This document shows positions 50,273 to 61,062 of a DNA stretch of 64,000 nucleotides, in pieces. The number at the start of each line of letters is the position of its first letter. The first letter of the stretch is position 1. A program made the translations under genes and the position numbers. Source of the DNA: Halictus rubicundus (taxonomy: Eukaryota > Arthropoda > Insecta > Hymenoptera > Halictidae); NCBI RefSeq assembly GCF_050948215.1, contig NW_027488885.1:62001-126000 (forward strand), in the 5' to 3' direction. The notes below the pieces were generated by a model. It worked only from the letters and a program-made list of their open reading frames with translations, was not told the DNA's origin and ran no database searches.

Positions 50273-51752
50273 AGGTCGATGCACATCTCACCGGCCGGCC
50301 GACCGGCCGTTTTTTCCCCGTTTATAAGCATTTTGGGGTCCGGGACAGCTATTAGAGAGGGTTCGAGAGGCTCGGAACAAAGGCACAGCGTGTCCTCTGC
50401 TACCAGAACCCCAGGGGTTCGCTGCCCAATGCTAGAGCCGGCCGGCTAGCCGGCTAGCATTCTCGACGAGAATGTTCGCAGGCTAGCCGGCCGGCTCGTA
50501 GCGTGGCAGTACGAAGACAGAATGAACATGCTGTATTTATTTAAAAAACTATCAACCAGAACTTTTCTGAGTTCCTCGTGGTAATAGATCTTGTTAAGGA
50601 ATTTGAACGTTGTAACAAACGAAATAACAATTTATTACCACGCTAACGAAAAAGAAAGAATATCATCTGACAATCTGTGCGGTGAAACAATTCGTCATTA
50701 TTTATTTCAAAAGCTGTTAACTAGAACATTTCAGAGTCCCTCGTGGTAATAGATGGGGAATACTTTGTTAAGGAATTTGAGCGTTATTAGGAAAAAGCTA
50801 CCAGAATAATTAATAATACGGTACTCCCTTTCGGAGCTATAGGTTCGAGCTACCATTTGTTGGGTTTGAGGGGAACATCTGTCGTATTTTAAATAGGCAG
50901 GTAATTTTTCTTGTGAATCAAAAACACATGTTGAATGTGAAAAATTATTAGATCTCGAGATATTTTCAAAAAATGTCATACATTTTCTTGTATTAAGTGA
51001 AATACAGCTACACTTTTTCAAAATCTTAGTTTTCGTACTCGAGTTACGATACGTGACTTGCTACTGAATTAGGAAATGCTCACTCGTACAAATCGGTTTC
51101 TGTTATGATAACAATGTCGAAAGGGTGTTTACCTTTACAACATAGTTATGAAGTGTTTGAGTATCTTCTTCAATAAAGACATTTTTTGAAAATATCTCGA
51201 GATCTAATAATTTTTTTGCCATGGTACCCTAATCATTTTTTACGTAGAATGAAAGGAAGAATCTATTCTATTTAAAGAAATGATGCAATTGTTAATTGCA
51301 CATGCACTGCAGCATCTAAAAAAAATTTAAAGGCCTACAGATGTAGTGCTCTTCGAACCATTTATCTTTCTCCTTTATCATTTTTTCGTAAATGCAATAA
51401 TAACGGAGTTATGACTTGAAACAATTGTGTGGACCACCCTGTATAAGGATGTGCGATGCTGTTTCACTAATTGTAAGTGCCAGGAACGTTTCCTATTTCC
51501 ATGGTGTTGTAAAGGAGAGGTACGGATAGATTACCTAAGGAGCTGTGGAGCCTCTAAAAACATTTTTTTTTGTGCCACGCACAGCAGGGAACTGTCAACG
51601 CGCTCTCGAAAGGCCATCTGGAAAGGGTCGAGAGGCCAGAGAAGAAATTCGGTTCCAAAGCCTGACACGGTTGCCGCCAGTAAACGCTAGGGCCAAAACC
51701 AGGGTTATAATTTTGAGCCGGCCGGCCGGGCCGGTGAGATGTGCATCGACCT
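50273..51752. mobile_element. PIF/Harbinger-type element in unit 1
   Basis: 1480 bp with inverted ends AGGTCGATGCACATCTCACC and TAA duplicated on both sides (50270-50272, 51753-51755). GGCCGGCC-rich tracts near both ends form extra inverted repeats. Inside, a ~180-bp direct repeat (about 50545 and 50725) and an inverted pair (50945-50980 with 51165-51200). No transposase recognised. Confidence 0.7.
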
Positions 51753-52589
51753 TAAGAAGTAATTTTGCAGGTATTTCCTCATTATTTCTTTATCAATGTT
51801 TTAATTTGAATAGATTTTGTTTTCTTGAACTTGGAATTTATGGGATATGGGTCGTAGGGATTGGTATTTTCTTATGACTTCTGTGAAATATATTCTTTAA
51901 GTTCCTTGAGTTTTAGCGCCTTATATATATACATTATTACGTGAAGCGAGGTATGAAATTATCGAGTCGAAGTGGTCAATGTTTTTTCACTTTGCAATCA
52001 TATTCACAGAAGTTATTTATTCATGATCACTATAAGTTGTTTCTATATATGTATTCATTGAGTTTATAAACATTAAATGAAGTGCACAAGTCGAAGTATT
52101 TCAGGTAGAGACAATTTCTAATCGCACCGCAAACGATCCCTTCATTTATTCTCAGGTTGTCCCTATAATTTATTTTCCTTACCGCGTGTAGTAGCTTGAA
52201 AACTTTACCTTATGCCGTTGAATACATGTTATTATTTATTTTCAGTGTTTTCAAGTGTGTGAGGCTGGCTATTGGATGCAATGTGGGTTCGCTGTTCACC
52301 TCACTGACTGGTCCCTCGGTCACCCCAGGGCCTCGCGTTTTGTTTTCAACAGTTAAGAAGAAATTTCACAGGTATTTTCTCATTATTTCTTTATTAATGT
52401 TTTAATTTGAATAGATCTTGTTACCTTGAATTTGGAATTTATAGGATATGGGTCTTAGAGATTGCTATTCCCTTATAACTTCTGCGAAATCTATTCTTTA
52501 TGTTCCTTGAGTTTTAGCGTTATGTATACATACACTAATGAGCAAAACTGAGTCTACACTATTTGAAGCAACATAAAAGGTTTAGTTTA

Positions 52590-53040
52590 TTAGACGAGGT
52601 GTAAAAAATTTTTGAAAAAAGTTTGAATTGGTCGGAATCGCAAAAGAAATAGTAAAAGTTGGTTTTTCTAGCTTTTTTATCTGAGCCTGTATTGAAAATT
52701 TAAAAAATGTGTTTGATTCGTTTGAATAAATTACATCCATGCTGAAAATTTTACCGATATTGGTTTATTCGTTTACGAGTTATAAACGCTTAAAAGTGGA
52801 AAATTGCCGTTTTTCACGATTTTCGACTTAAAATCGCACTTTTAATCGTTTATAACTCGTAAACGAATTAACCAATATCTGTGAAATTTTCAGCATGGAT
52901 ATAATTTATTCCAGCGAATCAAATACATTCTTTAAATTTTCAATACAGGCTCAGATAAAAAAGCTGAAAAAACCAACTTTTACTATTTCTTTTGCGATTC
53001 CGACCAATTCAAATTTTAAAAAAAAATTTTTTACACTTCG

Positions 53041-53050
<10 letters not shown>
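52590..53050. repeat. Large hairpin (~200-bp arms)
   Basis: 52595-52830 and 52835-53046 are imperfect inverse copies (e.g. GACGAGGTGTAAAAAATTTT versus its inverse ending at 53045), so the region folds into one long stem. Confidence 0.7.

Positions 53051-53077
<27 letters not shown>
53047..53077. repeat. AT dinucleotide microsatellite
   Basis: About 15 repeats of TA between the hairpin and the LINE tail. Confidence 0.9.
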
Positions 53078-53078
<1 letters not shown>

Positions 53079-53089
53079 ATTATTGATTC

Positions 53090-55560
53090 CCCTCGGGTTA
53101 AAATTTTAATTACATCTCCCGCTTTCGCTCGCTCTTACCCTAATCTTAACCTTAAACTTATCCTAACTTACCCTAACTTAATTAAACGTATCCTAAAAAC
53201 ACGCCATAGCGAGAGAGAACGATCTTACACTAATGTCCGCCGCGTTCTTATTTTTCCCTCTCCCACACACACATGCTTCTCTGCTCTCCCCCCCTCCTTA
53301 AACCTCACACATCCTTCCCCCGCCTCCTGGACCTCCTCTTCCTGCTGCTCTCTCTTTCACTCCATTCCAATGCATTCTCTCCATTTACTTCATCTTCCAT
53401 ACCTCTTCCATTCCTGCTCTTCCTCCATTCGTCCACTTTCCTCATCCATGCCTCTCCTCCTTCATCCCCTAATACTTCCCCCACCATCCCCTGCCAACCA
53501 CTCCCCTCAACCCTCCCTTACACATTTCCAACACATGCTCTCACGTTTCCTCCTCCCACCCACAGACCAGAGTTGGGCATTATTTAGATAAAAAATTATT
53601 TAAATAACGATTCGAATAAAAGATACTTTATCTTTATTCGTTATTCGAAGGTTCGAATAAAAAAAGTATCTTTATCCGACGAGTATCAGATAAATACTTT
53701 TATCCGACGAATAAAGATAATTTTTTTTATTCGAACTTCGAATAATTTTTTCATCTTTTATCTGTATCTTTTATTCGAAGGCTTCGAATAAATCTTCGAA
53801 TAACTTTTGCCGAGCGCCGAGCATCAAAGACCCAGCGACGACAGACGACATACAATGTAAGCGGATGGAGAATCGCGCACGAATGAAAGTTTAAACTTTT
53901 AGATTTTTCAACATATCGTCATCAAATTGTGACGAGCGAATGGAGGGGATTTTCCTGATGAAAATGAGGTCAAATTCGAGTGTAATCGAACAAGTTTCAC
54001 TGATACGTAATGTTACGATAAAAATTACAGTCTCATTAAAGGCAGTCCAAATGATGTCGTGTTTGGACTCATTTCGATCAGAACAAGCTCTACAACTCGT
54101 TCGTCTTAACAATATTGTTCTGATTAAAAACATACAAGCATAAATTGCCAATAATGCACGATTCTCCGTCTGCTTACATTGTAGGCTGTTGGTCGGACGC
54201 TGGTCTTTGAAGTTCCGAGCTCGCAGAGCGCGCGATATCGGTGTCAAACAACTACCAATCCAATTGCAAAACTTCATTGTTTTTCATGATTTTTTTGTGG
54301 GTCTTGCGCCAACTAATTCGTGGCATTCTTCTGATTAAAATGACACTAAACACGGTACAAATTGGACTGTATTTAGCATTTTTATCCGTAGATTTATTCG
54401 AAGCCTTCGAGTTGTAGAGCTTATTCCGATCGAAATGAGTCCAAACACGACATCATTTGGACTGTCTTTAATGAGACTGTAATTTTTATCGTAAAATTAG
54501 GTATCAGTGAAACTTGTTCGATTACACTCGAATTTGACCTCATTTTCATCAGGAAAATTCCCTCCATTCGCTCGTCACAATTTGATGAGGATATGTTGAA
54601 AAATCTAAAAGTTTAAACTTTCATTCGTGCGCGATTCTCCATCCGCTTACATTGTATGTCGTCTGTCGTCGCTGGTTCTTTGATGCTCGGCGCTCGGCAA
54701 AAGTTATTCGAAGATTTATTCGAAGCCTTCGAATAAAAGATACAGATAAAAGATGAAAAAATTATTCGAAGTTCGAATAAATCCGCTTCGAATAAAAAAA
54801 ATTATCTTTATTCGTTGGATAAATTCTCGTCGGATAAAAGTATTTATCCGATACTCGTCGGGTAAAGATACTTTTTTTATTCGAACCTTCGAATAACGAA
54901 TAAAAATATTTTTATCTTTTATTCGTTATTCGAAATTTTTATTTAGATAAATATTTTGCCCAACTCTGCCACAGATCCTACATACTTTCTTCTCCTTCTC
55001 CAACCAATCCTTTCCACCTCTCATGTCGTTTCCCAACCTGTACCTGGCCACCCTTTGCCACCTGCTCTCTGCCCACCCTTTCTTCAGATACCCTGGTATC
55101 CCCTCTCCCTTCACCCTCCAGTACTGCATGTTGTACCTTGCTCTTCCTATCTTTTCCCATCTCTCCCCCTGTTGCTTCTTCGTTTGCCTTTTCACTATCT
55201 CTTCACTCACTGCCTCTATCCTCTCCTCCATAATCTCCTCCGTCTCCTCCGCTGTCCAGCCACACTCTTCTCAAAAACGCCGTCTCTCCTTCACCCCACC
55301 TACTGCCACCCCACCCCTTCTGCCCTTCCTCTTACCTGCTCCCAGCACAACCTAGCTAGCTACCCCCCTTTTCCCTCCCGCAACTTCTTCTCGTACCGGT
55401 ATGCCCTCAACCCCGCCCTCCCTCTCAACAACTCCCTCTGCAGCTCTTCCCTCACCATATTCCCGGGTGTGTACCTCTCTACCCCTAGGACCCACCTCAG
55501 AAACCTCTCCAGCAACCTTTCCATCCCTTCCCATTCCTTCCTACACCTCGTCTAATAAAC
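53090..55560 (-). pseudogene. LINE (R1-type) ORF2 C-terminal remnant, split by a hAT MITE
   Basis: The minus strand from 55560 to 54977 and from 53567 to about 53270 encodes the tail of a non-LTR RT: WQRVARYRLGNDMRGGKDWL, then VCRICG immediately before the MITE, continuing WEEET*EHVLE after it. This matches the Cys-rich C-terminus of R1-like insect LINEs (CRxCGxExETxEHV). Charged Glu/Arg-rich sequence precedes and follows. Stops and frame breaks are present. 53090-53270 is probable 3' UTR. The plus-strand Pro/Ser/Leu-rich open frames over this region are antisense artefacts. Confidence 0.7.
53568..54968. mobile_element. hAT-type palindromic MITE inside the LINE
   Basis: 1401 bp with ends CAGAGTTGGGCA and inverse, flanked by CCACAGAC and CCACAGAT (8-bp duplication with one mismatch). 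Nearly the whole element is one palindrome around about 54290. Sub-terminal DNA is a series of TTCGAATAA and GGATAAA motifs. A fragment of the same core is at 37559-37980. Confidence 0.8.
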
Positions 55561-56679
55561 TAATCCTTCTAACTTCTCAATAAAATTCAAGTCATTTGAT
55601 CTAATTTTTAAAAAGTTATGTTGCTTCAAATAGTGTAGACTCAGTTTTGCTCGTTAGTGTACATTAATATAAACAGTAATAACCAAATTACGAGAAGTGC
55701 CCGAAAACAGGCCATTTGTCCGCACTGTGCGGCGGTCTCTTTATTTTCCGAGATATTCACAAAAAACTCTATTTTGATGAAAAATTCTGCCTATTTTGAA
55801 TGATCGAATTTGTTCTTTAGGGCAGGGGAGGGTTCTTTCTTAAAATCCACAAGGGCATTTTTATTATCCACCCTATGAAATTATCGAGTCGAAGTGGTCA
55901 ATGTTTTTTCACTTTGCAATCAAATTCACAGAAGTAATTTTTTCATGATCACTATAAGTTGTTTCTATATATGTAATTATTGAGTTCATAAACGTTGAAT
56001 GAAGTCTTCACAAGTGGAAGTATTACAGGTAGAGACAATTTCTAATTGCACCGCAAACGTTTTCTTCATTTATTCTCAGGTTGTCTCTACAATTTATTTT
56101 CCTTACAGCGTGTAGTAGCTTGAAAACTTTACCTTCTGCCGTTGAATACATGTTATTATTTATTTTCAGTGTTTTCAAGTGGGTGAGGCTCGCCAACGTA
56201 TGCAGTGCGGATTCACTCCTTATCTCGCGGACTGTTTCCGCGGTCACCATCTCGGTTTCCTGATCTGATGTGGAATGGATCTTCAATGTAAGTAACATTA
56301 CATTTTTCCTGTTGGTTGTCAGGGTGTAAACCGATCTTCATCTGCGTGTCTTGCAGGAAGATAAGTTGGAGTATTCTCCTTATCTGTTGATCGTTTTCCG
56401 CGCTAATTTACTGCATAGTTAAAGTCTTTAAATATATTTAACGGGTGGTCCATAGTAGTGGTTTCCGGAGTTATAACATTGTTAAAATGTATTCGAAGTC
56501 GTTAAGAAGTCATTTCGCAGGTATTTTCTCATTATTTCTTTATCAATGTTTTAATTTGAATAGATCTTGTTTTCTTCAATTTGGAATTTATAGGTTACGG
56601 GTCTTAGGGATTGCTATTCCCTTATAACTTCTGCGAAATATATTCTTTACGTTCCTTGAGTTTTAGTACCTTATATATA

Positions 56680-58476
56680 CAGGGTGAGTCACCAAACGTT
56701 AGCACCTCAAATATCTTTGTTGTTTCTAAAGATACGTAAAATATGGTAAGGACAAAGTTGAATGGTACAATGGGGCTGACACGATGCAAAAAAAATTTTG
56801 TTTTTATGTCATTTTTTTGGAGATATCAAGGTCACCTTGACTTTTTTAAATGGAACCACCCTTTTTTAAACACCTACAATGATAGTCTCTTTCATTAGGA
56901 ATTCAGTGACTATAATTAGTCCAAGGTCATTCATGGTCAAGGACAGAAAAAACGTATAAAACTAAAATATGGGAGCAGAATACCTGTATTTTATAAATGT
57001 TCGAAATGATGGCCGTCTGCGTCGATACATTGTTGTAAACGAGCTCTGAAGGAATGTTGAACTCTGATAAGTGTATCCGAATTGAAATTCGTACATGCTG
57101 TGATGATACGCTGACGCATATCTTCAACTGTTGTTGGAGCATCCGTGTACATGGTCTCTTTTAGCAGACCCCATAAAAAGAAATCCCGTGAATTTAAATC
57201 AGGCGAACGTGCGGCCATGAAACTGTTCCGCCTCGTCCAATCCATCGGTTTGGATATCGAGAATCCATCGTTTCTCTTGCTACTCGTGCATAATGAGCAG
57301 GACAACCGTCATGTTGGTACCACATATCGTAGCGATTTTGTAAAGGGACATCTTCTAACAAAATTGGCAAATCTTCTTGCAAAAATTGAGCGTATTTCTG
57401 TCCCGTCATCATTCCGTTAACGAAATATGGTCCAATTACTTTGTTGTTCAAAATACCACACCACACGTTTACGCTCCATTGTCTTTGATGATCAATTTCT
57501 CGCAATCAGTGCGGATTATCCACAGACCAATAATGAGCGTTCCGTAGATTAATTGAGCCATGATTAGTAAATGTTGCTTCGTCCGTAAACAAGACATTAG
57601 AAGAAAAATGAATGATTTTGAAGCAATCCCCATTGACAAAAGTTAATTCTATTTTGAAAATCATTCCCGTGCAATTCTTGATGGAGCGATATGTGGAACG
57701 GATGAAATTTATGTCGGGCCAGAATTCGTATTACGCTACTTTGACTTATGCCTGCTTCCCGGGCAATTTTTCTCGTACTCACGTAAGGATTGACAGCTAT
57801 AGCTGCTAAAATATTAATTTCATTGTCTTCATTAGTCGTGGGTTTCTTCCGTTTGTGCTGTCTTGCATGTACACTTCCAGTACTTCGAAACAACCTGTAC
57901 GTATTAGTGAAAGTATGTCTAGAAGGAGTGTTTCGCTCGGGGTACCTTTTTTTATAAATTAGTCGGGCCTGCACTGCATTTTTTCTACATTCACAGTAAA
58001 TCGTGATCATATCACACTTTTCAGTCATCGAATATAACATAGCGGAATCGCGTTTGGAAACATACTGATAGTAAATAAGAATGCTGAATTACATTGAAGA
58101 ACCTTAGTATGTTTACTTTAACTACGACCATAGTATGTTTACTATTTCCTACAAGTATCAACCGTGATAAACGTATTCTGCTCCCATATTTTAGTTTTAT
58201 ACGTTTTTTCTGTCCTTGACCATGAATGACCTTGGACTAATTATAGTCACTGAATTCCTAATGAAAGAGACTATCATTGTAGGTGTTTAAAAAAGGGTGG
58301 TTCCATTTAAAAAAGTCAAGGTGACCTTGATATCTCCAAAAAAATTACATGAAAACAAAATTTTTTTTGCATCGTGTCAGCCCCATTGTACCATTCAACT
58401 TTGTCCTTACCATATTTTACGTATCTTTAGAAACAACAAAGATGTTTGAGGTGCTAACGTTTGGTGACTCACCCTG
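56680..58476 (-). mobile_element. Mariner-type element (DD41D) with ~300-bp TIRs
   Basis: 1797 bp with CAGGGTGAGTCACCAAACG ends, TA on both sides (56678-56679, 58477-58478), and long near-perfect TIRs (56680 to about 56980; about 58170-58476). It carries one damaged transposase gene on the minus strand. Inserted at the junction of tandem units 3 and 4. Confidence 0.88.
56991..58040 (-). pseudogene. Mariner transposase, DD41D type
   Basis: From 58040 leftward: N-terminal HTH region (VSTRKIAREAGISQSSVIRI), then LFTDEATFTNHGS with the first Asp, YQHDGCPAHYARVARETMD with the second, and ARSPDLNSRDFFLWGLLKE with the third. Counting between the second Asp (HDG) and the third (SRDFF) across the break gives 41 residues, the spacing of the rosa-like group. 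A stop near 57509 and frameshifts near 57600 and 57225 inactivate it. Confidence 0.8.
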
Positions 58477-58796
58477 TATATATTAATATATACATTAATA
58501 ACCAAATTACAGGAAGTGCCGGAAAACAGGCCATTTGTCCGCACTGTGCGGCGGTCTCCTTATTTTCCGTGATATTCGAAAAAACTGTCTGTTTTGATGA
58601 AAAATTCTGCCTATTTTGAATGACCGAATTTGTTCTTTAGGGAGGGGGAGGGTTGTTTCGTTAATACCTGCAAGGGCATTTTTATTATCCATCCTATGAA
58701 ATTATCGAGTCGAAGGTGTCAATGTTCTTGAACTTTGCAATCAAATTCACAAAAGTAATTTATTCATGATCACTATAAGCTGTTACTATACTATAT

Positions 58797-59121
58797 GTAT
58801 TGATTGCCAAATGATTCCTTCAAATATCTCGATGCTTTAAATTTGACTGTGAGTTCCGACCTGACATGAGTATAGAAATGCCGCGAGTGGAAATACTGGA
58901 ACATTTCGGCAAGAAAAAAACGTAGATAAAATGAAAATATACGAAATAGACATAATAAACGATTTATTTTGTACATATTAAGAAGCAATATTTTATTCAC
59001 TATATTGTCTTTTAATCTATTCCTTTTTTTTACTAATTATTTCGCCAGTCTTTGAGAATACTCTTTCGGAAGGAACAGATGTTGCCATAACACAAAGATA
59101 CTCCTTTGCAAGCTTTGATAG
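58797..59121 (-). pseudogene. hAT transposase C-terminal (dimerisation) fragment
   Basis: The minus strand from 59120 encodes LAKEYLCVMATSVPSERVFS, then KTGEIISKKK, and after a one-base break ILLLNMYK. This is the hAT C-terminal dimerisation signature (SVPSERxFSxxG...). It is cut at 59121 by the left LTR of element E. The rest of the gene is not found on the other side of E. Confidence 0.75.
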
Positions 59122-59949
59122 TGTTACGTCCCAAGTGGGATGAATTACGATTTTAAGAGGTCAGTTTCAAACCTACCTGCATACACCGGCTATGGTTCGG
59201 GAAATTGAGGATCGTTTAAATATCTTTGTACCCTTATTTTGAAAACAACAAAATTATTGATTCATTCAAAGTGTGGTTCTGAATCAGAGATTACTTTGAT
59301 TTTACAAATATGGTTTATATAGCGCATATACTGGAGTACTTACAAATAGTTTGATAATAATAATAATAATATTAATATTACCGTGATCACGGGTTCGGAT
59401 TCGGTTACAATATACTCCTACTGCTGACACTGGTCTTTGAAACGGTTTGTCGCGAAACAACTGAATGAACTATTTTAACTTCGAAAGAGACCACTGGACT
59501 ATTGACTATGACTGAATAACTGATTGTTCACGATTGCCTGACTGACTGACTGACTGTTTATAACTGAATTTGAGGAATTGGTCCCCCTTTTTATAATATG
59601 GACAGTCCTTTGTTTTTCAAAGATGCTGGCACAGGATTCTCTACCTTATATCTTTTTATCTTCTTGATGTCTCCTGACTAGTCAGCTGTATGCCGACAGG
59701 ATCTTTTTACCATGAAGTCGGCGTCTTTTCTTATAATTTGGCATAATTAGACACCTTTCCTGTTTGTTCTCGGGGTGAGAACTGATCTTCATCTGCGTGT
59801 CTTGCTAACTTACTGCGTAGAATTTTTAACATATATCTTAATCCTATTTTTACTTCTCCTCGCGCAACATCATCGGCTGTCCATAATAATTCATAATAAT
59901 TCTTCATCTGAGGGTTTATTCGTTGGCGGTCGAACCACCGGACGTGACA
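59122..59949 (-). repeat. 3' LTR of element E
   Basis: 828 bp. It includes ACCTACCTGCATACACCGGC, shared with the other family members near 34580 and 61120, and the end CGAACCACCGGACGTGACA. Confidence 0.8.
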
Positions 59950-60057
59950 CCTTTATAAATTTGAGGATTATAAGGACTGCTAATATTCCTGTACTGAAGG
60001 ATCCAAATGTAATGAGAAGAGAAGAAAAAAACTGTGTACATGGTGTGGGTGCGCTTG

Positions 60058-60801
60058 TCACCATCGGGTCACTACTTCTTGGGCGTAGCCAGTGTGGATC
60101 AGCCACCACTCGTCCACGTTCATTTCGAAGTGCTCTTCGATGCATTCCGTGCACTCCCATGCCTGACGGACCCTTTCTAGTTGCCGACCGCAGTCTTGGC
60201 ATTTGGAGTAGGTCTGGGCCGGGTTCAGCTGACACATGATGTGCCAGCCCCGTTGCTCGTAGTACCAGTGCTCTCTTGGGGTTAGGCGGCCATAACATGT
60301 CCGGCATATCCTATTTTGGTGGTACACGTACGATGCTTCTTGCTGTGATGTACCCACGCAGTATAAATTTAGAAGATTTCGGTACGTTTCAGGGTAATGG
60401 GGTGGTATTACCCCATCTATCGGCCCATAAAATTCCTCCAATACCTCCTCTTCGGGGCGGTAGTCCATACGTCTCCTCCGTACGTCTTGGTCCGGAAAAT
60501 TCCCGGCGGGCAGTCCATATTTGGAGTAGGTTTGGGCTAGATCTAGCTGACACAAGATGTGCCAGCCTCCTTCTTCACAATACCATTGTTCCCTTCTGAT
60601 CAGGCGGCCATAACACGCACGACATATCCTATTTCAGTGATGTATGTAGGACGCCTCTTGTCGTGGTGCGACGACACAGTACAGATTCAGGAGGTTCCGG
60701 TATGTTTCTGGATAGTGGGTCGGTATTAACCCATCTATAGGCCCGTAGAATTCTTGTAACACCTCTTCCTCTGGGCGATAATTCGGCCTTGGTATAGGCA
60801 T
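60058..60801 (-). pseudogene. Element E Cys-rich protein with internal duplication
   Basis: A 247-codon frame interrupted by a single in-frame TGA at 60634-60636. Two ~82-residue repeats are clear: YRPEEEVLQEFYGPIDGLIP, HYPETYRNLLNLYCV, QEASY, NRICRACYGRL, GWHILCQLDLAQTYSK in the first; the same order with changes (EEEVLEEF, NRICRTCYGRL, GWHIMCQLNPAQTYSK) in the second. The last repeat continues with CQDCGRQLERV and CTECIEEHF. The CxxC pairs suggest zinc ribbons or a zinc knuckle. I do not recognise the family. As the only gene of the element it may be Gag-like or a captured gene. Downstream of the TGA the frame from Met 60555 is open for 165 codons. Confidence 0.65.
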
Positions 60802-61042
60802 TGTTGTCTTTCTGAATTGATCCTTTGTCCCGCTATTACCTTCATCTATTTTATATAGTTGGTCTCTGGGATATCAGGGTTTCTGATGTCATTTATCACT
60901 GGTTTACCCATACAAGTTGATGTGCTGAGGATTGATAGCAGCTTCCCTGGCCTAATTTTCCGATATACACACTCATATATTGAATGTTCTTTCCAAAACT
61001 TTCTAATATTTTGTTGATCAAAGGTCTTTGTCACTGCGCTTT

Positions 61043-61060
61043 ATCCCACCGCTGTCACCA
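61043..61060 (-). promoter_or_regulatory. PBS of element E (tRNA-Leu-like)
   Basis: The plus strand reads ATCCCACCGCTGTCACCA, the tRNA-Leu 3' end as I recall it with one mismatch, 2 nt from the 5' LTR. It is nearly the same as the PBS of element F. Confidence 0.65.
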
Positions 61061-61062
61061 AT

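Larger units (their letters stand above)
52533..55659. mobile_element. Tc1/mariner-type element with nested LINE and hAT MITE
   Basis: Ends CACTAATGAGCAAAACTGAG and CACTAACGAGCAAAACTGAG (inverse), about 42 bp TIRs, with TA on both sides (52531-52532, 55660-55661). The interior holds a hairpin (52590-53050), an AT repeat and a LINE 3' fragment, which itself holds a hAT MITE. No Tc1 transposase, so non-autonomous. Confidence 0.7.
49857..58800. repeat. Tandem array of a ~1.02-kb unit, interrupted by transposons
   Basis: Four units share order and sequence: GAAAACAGGCCATTTGTCCG start, a GATCACTATAAGTTGTTTC block, a TTTTCAGTGTTTTCAA block and a GTTCCTTGAGTTTTAG end. Unit 1 is 49857-50272 plus 51753-51945; unit 2 is 51946-52530 (lacks the first ~190 bp); unit 3 is 55662-56677; unit 4 is 58479 to about 58800 (truncated). 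Transposons lie inside unit 1 and exactly at the TA-rich junctions 2/3 and 3/4. No protein recognised. Confidence 0.75.

Noticed and set aside
53273..55583. Long Pro/Ser/Leu-rich plus-strand frames
   Set aside because: They are the antisense of the Glu/Arg-rich LINE ORF2 tail, which has recognisable motifs on the minus strand.
56023..56298. 91-codon minus-strand frame in tandem unit 3
   Set aside because: Not preserved in unit 2 and contains no recognisable motif.
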